Source: an uncultured Chloroflexota bacterium (lineage in GTDB: Bacteria; Chloroflexota; Dehalococcoidia; Dehalococcoidales; RBG-16-60-22). From it: a stretch of 10,005 bases of DNA. The stretch covers positions 1 to 10,005 of the forward strand of contig CAIWTG010000183.1 in assembly GCA_903915565.1 (NCBI GenBank), read 5' to 3'. The notes beneath the pieces were generated by a model. The model searched no databases, was not told where the DNA came from, and saw nothing but the letters and a program-made list of their open reading frames with translations. A program made the translations under genes and the position numbers. This document shows positions 1-5,379 of this stretch, one piece after another; the first letter of the stretch is position 1; each line of letters begins with the position of its first letter.

Positions 1-108
1 ATTAAGGTAGATGTTAATCATGGTTTTTTCCAGCTTGGAAAGCCCCAATTTGGCGGTCTGCACGCCATCGCGGTTAGTTACATCAATCAGGTATATCTTA
101 TTAACCAT
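1..108 (-). CDS. Re-citrate synthase / homocitrate-synthase-like protein, N-terminal part only
   Basis: Only the first 36 codons are in the window; the gene runs off the left edge. The N-terminus begins MVNKIYLIDVTNRDGVQ and continues TAKLGLSKLEKTMIN. The DVTNRDGVQT segment is the HMGL-like TIM-barrel signature (D-x-T-x-R-D-G-x-Q) of the isopropylmalate/homocitrate synthase superfamily. The Asn before Arg and the following KLEKTMIN resemble, from memory, the Re-face citrate synthases of Clostridium kluyveri and Dehalococcoides, which condense acetyl-CoA with oxaloacetate in anaerobes lacking the ordinary Si-citrate synthase. The start is the ATG at 108-106, preceded by a strong GGGGAGGTG ribosome binding site. 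Homocitrate synthase, isopropylmalate synthase or citramalate synthase cannot be excluded from so short a piece. Family assignment is firm; the exact substrate is inferred. Confidence 0.72.
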   Translation of the reverse strand, partial: MVNKIYLIDVTNRDGVQTAKLGLSKLEKTMINIYLN

Positions 109-145
109 TAAATTCACCTCCCCAGCCGGCAGGGTTTATGTGTGT

Positions 146-175
146 ATATTAACATAAGGTAGTTTAAACGGGCAA
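146..175 (-). promoter_or_regulatory. Candidate promoter for the Re-citrate-synthase-like gene
   Basis: On the minus strand TTGCCC (175-170) is followed after 18 bases by TAATAT (151-146), preceded by a TGn extended -10. This would start transcription near 139, giving a leader of about 30 bases before the ATG at 108. A perfect TATAAT also occurs on the minus strand at 222-217, but without a clear -35 partner at the right distance. Prediction by eye only. Confidence 0.35.
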
Positions 176-192
176 ACGGAGTGCTTATGTTA
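150..192. repeat. 9-bp inverted repeat bracketing the candidate promoter
   Basis: TAACATAAG (150-158) and CTTATGTTA (184-192) are perfect reverse complements separated by 25 bases. They flank the -35 region of the candidate minus-strand promoter, and the left arm touches its -10. The palindrome GTTTAAAC (162-169) lies between them. The layout fits an operator with two half-sites, or a weak RNA stem. Chance in A+T-rich DNA is possible. Confidence 0.4.
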
Positions 193-249
193 GGGACTAA
201 TACTTTATTATAAGAAAGTTTTGTTACAAACATATTTCCCACTTCCCGT

Positions 250-278
250 TTGACACTCATTTGTTCTAATGCTATCTT
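250..278 (+). promoter_or_regulatory. Strong sigma-70-type promoter, probably giving a leaderless mRNA
   Basis: A perfect TTGACA -35 (250-255), an exact 17-base spacer and a TATCTT -10 (273-278) with a TGn extension (270-272) lie just before the DUF503 gene. The A of the ATG at 286 is 8 bases after the -10, where transcription would normally begin. No Shine-Dalgarno sequence lies in the 7 bases between. The mRNA is therefore predicted to be leaderless or nearly so. Confidence 0.6.
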
Positions 279-285
279 TAAACCG

Positions 286-576
286 ATGAATGTCGGCGTC
301 GCGCGTATTAGTCTGCGCATCCCGGAAAACATGGACCTTAAGGGCAAGCGTATGGTCGTTAAGTCCATCACCGGCCGCGTGAAGGCGCGCTTTGAGGTTG
401 CCGTGGCGGAGGTGGATGATAACGACAGCTGGCAATTAGCGACCATCGGCGTCTGCTGCATCAGTAACGATAAACGCCACAGCAACGAGGTGCTCTCTAA
501 AGTCGTCCACTTTGTTGAAACCGGCGGCTTCGATGCCGAGTTCCTTGATTATTCCATCGAGATTATAGACATTTAA
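286..576 (+). CDS. DUF503 (YlxP-like) small protein
   Basis: A 96-residue protein starting MNVGVARISLRIPENMDLKG. The pattern (M-x-VGV-x-RI-x-L, then K-x-KR-x-VVKS near residues 19-25, a VAVAEVDDND stretch near 38-47 and a C-terminal hydrophobic/acidic strand DYSIEIIDI) is that of DUF503/YlxP proteins, about 90-100 residues. Their role is not settled; in Firmicutes ylxP lies among translation genes near infB and rbfA, so a nucleic-acid-linked role is often supposed. The ATG at 286 is preferred over the in-frame TTG at 250 because family members begin right at this strand and because the TTG lies inside the -35 box. The stop is 11 bases before the helicase start, so the two genes are probably one transcription unit. 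Confidence 0.85.
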   Translation: MNVGVARISLRIPENMDLKGKRMVVKSITGRVKARFEVAVAEVDDNDSWQLATIGVCCISNDKRHSNEVLSKVVHFVETGGFDAEFLDYSIEIIDI

Positions 577-587
577 GGTAAATATTC

Positions 588-2876
588 ATGGAAATCCAGG
601 CTTTTCTTAACCACCTCCGCGGGCTGAAGAATTACGAAGACCAGATTGCGCACATCGAGCATATTGCGCCGCGCCGTCCTGCCTACGGCAAGCTCGATGA
701 GCCTTTGGAACCTGCCCTGCAGGACTGCCTGGATGAGCACGGGTTATCGCGGCTTTACTCGCACCAGGCAATAGCGATTAACCACGTCCGCGCCGGTAAA
801 AACGTCATCGTCGCCACGTCCAGCGCCTCGGGTAAATCTTTGGTCTATAATATTGCCGTCTTACAGGCAATGCTGACCGAGCCCGCTACGCGCGCCCTCT
901 TCCTTTTCCCCACCAAAGCCCTCGCCCAGGACCAATTACGTAAACTCAATGAGCTTTTCTCCCCCGCCCTTTTACCCCCGGAAGCCCTGGCTACTTTCGA
1001 CGGCGACACGCCGCGGACGGAACGAGCGGATGTCCGGCGGCACGGACGCATCATTCTAACGAACCCCGACATGCTGCACGTGGGCATTATGCCCAACCAC
1101 CAGCAATGGTCTACGCTGCTGCGGCATCTTAAATACGTCGTCGTGGACGAAGCCCATATCTACTGCGGTGTTTTCGGGTCACACGTAGCCTGTGTTTTAA
1201 GGCGTCTGCGCCGGCTCTGCGCGCTTTACGGCTCTAATCCCCAATTTATCCTCTGCACCGCTACCGTCGCCAATCCCGGCGACCACGCTTTAGGATTGAC
1301 CGGCCTCCCCTGCGAAGTCGTGACAACCGACGGTTCGCCGCGGGGCTGGAAGGACTTTGTTTTCTGGAATCCGCCCCTTATTGATGCGAAGAAGACTACC
1401 CGCCGCAGCGCGCACTGGGAAAGCACCAACATCTTTACCGAACTGATGCTGCAGGGCTCCCGCACACTGACTTTTACGCGCACGCGGCGCCTGGCCGAGC
1501 TAATTTATATCTACGCCCGCGACCGCCTGAAGGATGAGGATTATAAGCTTTCAAAACTGGTGATGCCTTACCGCGGCGGCTACATGCCGGAAGACCGCCG
1601 GAAAATCGAACAGGAATTATTCGGGGGGAAATTGATGGGGGTGGTAGCGACCAACGCTTTAGAGTTGGGCATTGACAGCGGCGGACTGGAAGCCACCGTG
1701 CTGGACGGCTACCCCGGCAGCATATCGTCAACCTGGCAGCAGGCGGGACGCTCTGGACGTTCCCAGGGCGAGTCGTTGAGTTTCCTGGTTGCCTGGGATA
1801 ACCCCCTCGACCAGTATTTTATGCGGCATCCGCGCGACTTTTTTCAGCGGGGTTTTGAACATGTTCTGGTCAACCCCGCCAACCACTATATTTTAAGAGA
1901 CCATATCCTCTGTGCGGCATGGGAAAAACCATTAGATGAAGCCGACAAGAATGTTTTGGGCGACGACGATTTTATCCGGGAGCGCGACGCTTTGGTGGAG
2001 GAGGGGGAGTTAAGAGAGCGGCGCAACAAATGGTACCTCGCCCCATCCATCGCCTCACCGGCATCAAAGATTAACATCCGTTCGTCATCAGGCGAGGACT
2101 ACGCCGTCGTTGACATGTCCACCGGCTCGCTGATGGAAACGGTGGAAAGCTCGGTCGCTTTTTTCCAGATACATCCGGGCGCCGTCTACTTGCACCAGGG
2201 CGAGCCTTATTTGATTACCAAGTTGGATTTAACTAATAAAGTCGCCTACGCCGAGCCGACCCGCGCCAACTATTACACGCAAACTAAAGAAATCCACGAC
2301 CTGCACGTGCTAAAGGTGCGCGGCACTAAAACCGTCGGGCCCGTTAACGTTAGCATCGGGGACGTTGAGGTGACGATTGACGTCGTCGGCTTTAAAAAGT
2401 ACCGCCAGTTCTCCGAGGAGCTAGTTGGGGAGGAAGCTTTAGACCTCCCTACCATTCGCTTTAATACGGTGGCGCTCTGGTTCGATGTTCCCACGCCCGC
2501 CATCGGCCGCATTGCTGAAAAAGCCATGGACTTCCCGGGCGGACTCCACGCCACCGAGCATGCCGCCATCGGCATTCTGCCGCTCTTTGCTTTGTGCGAC
2601 AGGAACGATATCGGCGGGGTATCAACTCCAATGCACCCCGACACCGGCAAGCCCGAGGTCTTTATTTACGACGCCTACCCCGGCGGAATCGGCATTGCGG
2701 AAAAGGGATACGACATGATTGAGGACTTGTGGCAGGCAACCCTGCGCGTTATCGCCGAGTGCCCCTGCGAAGACGGCTGCCCGAGTTGCGTGCAGAGTCC
2801 CAAGTGCGGCAACAACAACAAACCCTTAGATAAAGCCGCCGCGCGGGTCATTTTGCAAGAGTTGCAGAGCGGGTAG
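588..2876 (+). CDS. mrfA: MrfA/YprA-type superfamily 2 DNA helicase with C-terminal DUF1998-like cysteine cluster
   Basis: A 762-residue SF2 helicase. Visible in order: a Q-motif-like YSHQ (57-60), Walker A ATSSASGKS (76-84), motif Ia FPTKALAQDQ (107-116), motif Ib TNPDMLH (158-164), DEAH (187-190), motif III TAT (224-226), motif V ATNALELGID (354-363) and motif VI QQAGRSGR (384-391). The C-terminal part contains HATEHA (654-659), the YDAYPGGIG strand (694-702) and cysteines at 725, 727, 731, 734 and 740, as in DUF1998 helicases. Length and order match Bacillus subtilis MrfA (YprA, about 750 residues), a 3'-5' helicase that helps repair mitomycin-C crosslinks and carries four zinc-binding cysteines. 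Its usual exonuclease partner MrfB is not in this window. The ATG at 588 follows an AAGGT (575-579) that overlaps the DUF503 stop codon, suggesting co-expression. The helicase class is certain; the repair role is inferred from homology. Confidence 0.9.
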   Translation: MEIQAFLNHLRGLKNYEDQIAHIEHIAPRRPAYGKLDEPLEPALQDCLDEHGLSRLYSHQAIAINHVRAGKNVIVATSSASGKSLVYNIAVLQAMLTEPATRALFLFPTKALAQDQLRKLNELFSPALLPPEALATFDGDTPRTERADVRRHGRIILTNPDMLHVGIMPNHQQWSTLLRHLKYVVVDEAHIYCGVFGSHVACVLRRLRRLCALYGSNPQFILCTATVANPGDHALGLTGLPCEVVTTDGSPRGWKDFVFWNPPLIDAKKTTRRSAHWESTNIFTELMLQGSRTLTFTRTRRLAELIYIYARDRLKDEDYKLSKLVMPYRGGYMPEDRRKIEQELFGGKLMGVVATNALELGIDSGGLEATVLDGYPGSISSTWQQAGRSGRSQGESLSFLVAWDNPLDQYFMRHPRDFFQRGFEHVLVNPANHYILRDHILCAAWEKPLDEADKNVLGDDDFIRERDALVEEGELRERRNKWYLAPSIASPASKINIRSSSGEDYAVVDMSTGSLMETVESSVAFFQIHPGAVYLHQGEPYLITKLDLTNKVAYAEPTRANYYTQTKEIHDLHVLKVRGTKTVGPVNVSIGDVEVTIDVVGFKKYRQFSEELVGEEALDLPTIRFNTVALWFDVPTPAIGRIAEKAMDFPGGLHATEHAAIGILPLFALCDRNDIGGVSTPMHPDTGKPEVFIYDAYPGGIGIAEKGYDMIEDLWQATLRVIAECPCEDGCPSCVQSPKCGNNNKPLDKAAARVILQELQSG

Positions 2877-2910
2877 TTCCCCCCCAATAGAGATTTGTAT
2901 CACAGCCAAC

Positions 2911-2939
2911 TTGCCTTTTACCTGTTATTATTTTATTAT
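2911..2939 (+). promoter_or_regulatory. Candidate promoter of the first universal stress protein gene
   Basis: TTGCCT (2911-2916), a 17-base spacer and TATTAT (2934-2939) lie in the A+T-rich 94-base gap after the helicase gene. Transcription would start near 2946, about 25 bases before the ATG. CCTGTTATTATTTT (2921-2934) loosely resembles the shared USP promoter element at 4576-4589, but the match is weak and the spacing differs. No terminator hairpin is evident after the helicase. Confidence 0.4.
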
Positions 2940-2970
2940 CATTTAATATATAGCAACATTGGAGGAAATT

Positions 2971-3552
2971 ATGTATAAAAAAGTTGTCGTTCCCCTGGAT
3001 GGCTCTAACCTGGCGGAATTAGCCCTGCCCCATTTGAAACAAATTGCCAAGGGTTGCGGTATCCGGGAGATTCTGCTGGTGTCGGCCACCGAAGAAATTC
3101 AAGGGAGGGTCGATCAAAGACGGGGCATGGGATCCTATGTGCCGGAAAAGCACGTCGACGCTCGCCCGCCGGCCGCCTCCGCCGCGCAGTTTGCCGTTAT
3201 TTTTGATAGCCATACTTATGGCGCCCAGCAAATACCAATGACTCTGGGTAAAATGGCCAAGACTGCCGGCGACTACCTTTGTCGGATTGCTAACTCCCTA
3301 AAGAAGAAAGGCTTCAATGTGACCGCCACTATCCTCCTTGGTAAACCCGCTGAACAGATTGTCCGTTATGCTAACGAACAGAAGGCGGACTTAATTATTA
3401 TGGCGAGCTCGGGTAAATCTAAAATCAGTCAGTGGGATATGAGCAATATCGCTGCCAAAGTCCTGAAGGATACCTGCATACCGGTCCTGCTCGTTAAACC
3501 GGGTGATGATTTTAAAGAAACCAAGTCCAAACGCAAGGGCATAGCGCTTTAG
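2971..3552 (+). CDS. Universal stress protein (UspA family), single domain, paralogue 1
   Basis: A 193-residue cytoplasmic USP. The N-terminus MYKKVVVPLDGSNLAELALP is the typical first strand and helix, with Asp10 as the usual adenine-contacting residue. The C-terminal half has ILLGKPAEQIVRYANEQKAD followed by LIIMASSGKS and a final strand PVLLVKP (171-177). It is longer than the usual 140-150 residues because of an extra segment at about 44-95. The nucleotide-binding motif (G-2x-G-9x-G-S/T) is degraded: Ala145, Gly148, then Ser158-Asn159 where Gly-Ser/Thr is expected, so ATP binding is doubtful. The ATG at 2971 is chosen over a TTG at 2959 because GGAGG (2961-2965) sits correctly before it. 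It is paralogous to the USP at 4668-5282, including the C-terminal FKETKxKR tail. Its client or signal is unknown. Confidence 0.88.
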   Translation: MYKKVVVPLDGSNLAELALPHLKQIAKGCGIREILLVSATEEIQGRVDQRRGMGSYVPEKHVDARPPAASAAQFAVIFDSHTYGAQQIPMTLGKMAKTAGDYLCRIANSLKKKGFNVTATILLGKPAEQIVRYANEQKADLIIMASSGKSKISQWDMSNIAAKVLKDTCIPVLLVKPGDDFKETKSKRKGIAL

Positions 3553-3584
3553 CTTCCCTTTACCCCACAGGAGAGTGCGTCAGC

Positions 3585-3607
3585 GAGAGGGGGCGCAGCC
3601 CCCTCTC
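3585..3607. terminator. G+C-rich hairpin between convergent genes, probable terminator
   Basis: GAGAGGGGGC (3585-3594) and GCCCCCTCTC (3598-3607) form a perfect 10-bp stem with a GCA loop, 32 bases after the stop codon of the first USP gene. There is no T-run after it, so it is not a classic intrinsic terminator, but a stem this stable could stop RNA polymerase on either strand or mark the mRNA end. Confidence 0.5.
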
Positions 3608-3668
3608 CATAAACCCCCTCTCCAAACAAATGAATCATATTAGAGAAAAATGTGCCGTTTGGAGAGGG
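3585..3668. repeat. Compound inverted-repeat element in a convergent intergenic region
   Basis: Besides the 3585-3607 hairpin, CCCTCTCCAAAC (3616-3627) is a perfect 12-bp reverse complement of GTTTGGAGAGGG (3657-3668), with a 29-base A+T-rich loop. CCCTCTCC occurs at 3601-3608 and again at 3616-3623, so the two stems can compete for the same strand. This composite structure is typical of dispersed intergenic repeats, but only one copy is in the window. The whole gap 3553-3691 holds no gene. Confidence 0.5.
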
Positions 3669-3691
3669 CAGGGTGAGGTAACCCCCCAAAA

Positions 3692-4501
3692 TCACCTCAT
3701 TAAAAACATCTCCGGCTCTTTACGGACGGCTGTCAGACGCTTTTCAAAATTTTTCAGCCATACGTAGAATTCCGGGTCTATTATTTTTCTCGCTTGTTCT
3801 GGGCAGACCTTAACACACCTTAAGCAGCGCAGGCATTTGTTTACGTCGGTTATTACGGTATCACTAATGCTTATCGCGCCCCAGGGGCAATTGTCAGCGC
3901 AAATACCGCAGAGAGTGCAATCCTCCGTCGTGATAATCCGGGCAAATTTGGTGAGATGCCCGGGTTGAGCCGGATTAAAGCCTTTAGCGGCAAAGGGATA
4001 AACGCCATTAACGACCAGTTTGCCTGCTAACGCTTTATCAATTTCTTTAATGACTTTTTCACCGAACTCCTTAGCGATTTTCAGGTCATTAGCGTCGGGG
4101 CGTCCGGTGGCTATTTTCTGGCTGAAGGTATGCTCCCCGATAAACGCCGCCCCGGCGATTACTTTAAAGCCCCGCTCATCTATCCTTATCTTTAGTTCTA
4201 ATAAAGCGTCTTCGTATTCGCGGTTGCCGTACATCACTAGCGCTATTGCAGGGGTGTTATTGCCCTTAAGCCCCGAGAAAAAGTCTCCCAGGTTAAACGG
4301 CAGCCTGCCGCCGTAAACTGGCATACCGATTATTACTAATTCATCGTTAGTAAAGGAACGGCTCAGATTCTGACGAGATTTCAGCGTGGTCAGGTCTATT
4401 TTTTCAGACGGTAAACAAATGCCGTCCGCTACAGCGAGCACGGCTTTTTCCGTTGTGCCGGTTGGACTTAAATAGACCGAGTATACTTTTTTAATTTCCA
4501 T
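3692..4501 (-). CDS. EFR1-type flavodoxin fused to a 2[4Fe-4S] ferredoxin domain
   Basis: A 269-residue soluble redox protein. Residues 1 to about 155 are flavodoxin-like: strand VYSVYLSPTGTTEKA with the FMN-phosphate loop SPTGTT (12-17), the IIGMPVYGGRLP segment (57-68) and VMYGNREYEDALLEL (89-103), all typical of the EFR1 family. Residues 185-235 carry two complete four-cysteine motifs, CTLCGICADNCP (Cys195, 198, 201, 205) and CLRCLRCVKVCP (Cys223, 226, 229, 233), so two [4Fe-4S] clusters are expected. It probably shuttles electrons between a low-potential donor and an unknown partner. The ATG at 4501-4499 is preceded by a purine-rich GGGGTGGAAG. It is flanked by two USP genes, convergent with the first and divergent from the second, and has its own candidate promoter, so it may belong to the same stress response. 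Substrate and partner are unknown. Confidence 0.87.
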   Translation of the reverse strand: MEIKKVYSVYLSPTGTTEKAVLAVADGICLPSEKIDLTTLKSRQNLSRSFTNDELVIIGMPVYGGRLPFNLGDFFSGLKGNNTPAIALVMYGNREYEDALLELKIRIDERGFKVIAGAAFIGEHTFSQKIATGRPDANDLKIAKEFGEKVIKEIDKALAGKLVVNGVYPFAAKGFNPAQPGHLTKFARIITTEDCTLCGICADNCPWGAISISDTVITDVNKCLRCLRCVKVCPEQARKIIDPEFYVWLKNFEKRLTAVRKEPEMFLMR

Positions 4502-4532
4502 TTTCTTCCACCCCTCTGTTTACGATTTTACC

Positions 4533-4561
4533 ATCCTATCATTTATCCAACCAGAATTCAA
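4533..4561 (-). promoter_or_regulatory. Candidate promoter of the flavodoxin-ferredoxin gene
   Basis: On the minus strand TTGAAT (4561-4556), an exact 17-base spacer and TAGGAT (4538-4533) with a TGn extension (4541-4539) would start transcription near 4526, about 25 bases before the ATG. Its -35 lies 8 bases from the shared element starting at 4570, so a regulator bound there could act on both divergent genes. Confidence 0.5.
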
Positions 4562-4569
4562 AATAATGT

Positions 4570-4631
4570 TATAAATCTGTAATATTTTTACCTCCTATTT
4601 TATATCCAATACATACGTTCTATGGTATTAT
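4570..4631 (+). promoter_or_regulatory. Shared USP promoter module, copy 1 (upstream of the second USP gene)
   Basis: The module consists of TATAAATCTGTAATATTTTT (4570-4589), 7 variable bases, ATTTTATATC (4597-4606), one variable base, AAT (4608-4610), 15 largely variable bases and TATTAT (4626-4631), which has a TGn extension and is the likely -10. The same arrangement with the same spacing occurs on the opposite strand at 6424-6363, upstream of the two-domain USP. The ATTTTATATC block overlaps the expected -35 position, which has no good sigma-70 -35, as at activator-dependent promoters or those of an alternative sigma factor. Transcription would start near 4638. Confidence 0.65.
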
Positions 4632-4667
4632 GGGGTAGTTATTACCGATATCATATGGGAGGCATAT

Positions 4668-5282
4668 ATGTATAAAAAAGTAGTCGTGCCGTTGGATGGC
4701 TCTAACCTCGCAGAACAAGCTTTATTGTACCTTGACGAAGTCGCCGCCGACTGCCCGGAAATCCACCTCGTCTCGGTAACGGCAAAGGTGACCGGCAAGG
4801 TCCCGAAAGACGAGATTTTCGAGCGGTTTGTTTCAGAACATGAAAGTGAACAGACACCAGCGCCCCCCAATTTCGTCGTCTGGCAGCCATCAGTTGTTTA
4901 TGCCGATGTCGAATTAGCTCCCCCATATAACCCGACAACGGCCAAGGTAACTTTGGGCAAAATGGCGGAAACTGCAGAAGAATATCTCGAACGCATTGCA
5001 GAAAAGCTGGCGAAAAAGGGATTCAGTGTTACCACCAATGTTATTATCGGCGACCCCGCTAAAGAAATTGTCTACTACGCCAAAGAACAGAAAGCCGACC
5101 TGATACTCATGGCCAGCACCGGCGGCAGACCGGGCTTAAGCCGATGGAATATGGAGCATATTGCTGAAAAAGTAATGGAAACCACCAAAATACCGATTAT
5201 GCTCGTGAAACCCGCCCCTGGCTTTAAAGAGACTAAACCCAAACGCCATGGCCGCACCAATTCAATTACCGGCGGGAATTAA
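4668..5282 (+). CDS. Universal stress protein (UspA family), single domain, paralogue 2
   Basis: A 204-residue cytoplasmic USP starting MYKKVVVPLDGSNLAEQALL, nearly the same start as the USP at 2971-3552. Asp10 is conserved. An extra central segment (about 44-95) ends in VTLGKMAETAEEYLERIAEK, matching MTLGKMAKTAGDYLCRIANS in the paralogue. The nucleotide-binding region reads MASTGGRPGLSRWNMEH (148-164): Gly152 is present, but Glu163-His164 replace the final Gly-Ser/Thr, so ATP binding is doubtful. The last strand PIMLVKP (176-182) is followed by a basic tail FKETKPKRHGR. The ATG has a strong GGGAGG site (4657-4662). The gene arose by duplication with the first USP, and the flavodoxin-ferredoxin gene now lies between them. 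It is the only one of the two single-domain USPs with the shared promoter module. Confidence 0.88.
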   Translation: MYKKVVVPLDGSNLAEQALLYLDEVAADCPEIHLVSVTAKVTGKVPKDEIFERFVSEHESEQTPAPPNFVVWQPSVVYADVELAPPYNPTTAKVTLGKMAETAEEYLERIAEKLAKKGFSVTTNVIIGDPAKEIVYYAKEQKADLILMASTGGRPGLSRWNMEHIAEKVMETTKIPIMLVKPAPGFKETKPKRHGRTNSITGGN

Positions 5283-5342
5283 AACCTAAAATTATCTGCT
5301 GGGAAACACGGAAATAGCAATCTAAGCAAAGCATATACAATC

Positions 5343-5365
5343 AGGGGGCTGGAATCCAGCCCCCT
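5343..5365. terminator. Bidirectional hairpin terminator between two convergent USP genes
   Basis: AGGGGGCTGG (5343-5352) and CCAGCCCCCT (5356-5365) form a perfect 10-bp stem with a three-base loop. It lies 60 bases after the plus-strand USP stop and 14 bases after the end of the minus-strand two-domain USP. There is no long T-run on either side. The rest of the 5283-5379 gap shows nothing else. Confidence 0.62.
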
Positions 5366-5379
5366 AAGTATTGGTAACA

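Noticed and set aside
114..485. Minus-strand open frames opposite the DUF503 gene
   Set aside because: Low-complexity composition, no family resemblance, and they overlap a recognisable DUF503 protein and its promoter on the other strand.
2959..2970. Upstream TTG start for the first USP
   Set aside because: It would translate the GGAGG ribosome binding site; USP proteins begin at the MYKKVVVPLD strand, so ATG 2971 is right.
3585..3668. Possible CRISPR or short tandem array
   Set aside because: Only two short copies of CCCTCTCC are present, without regular spacers or repeats of CRISPR length.
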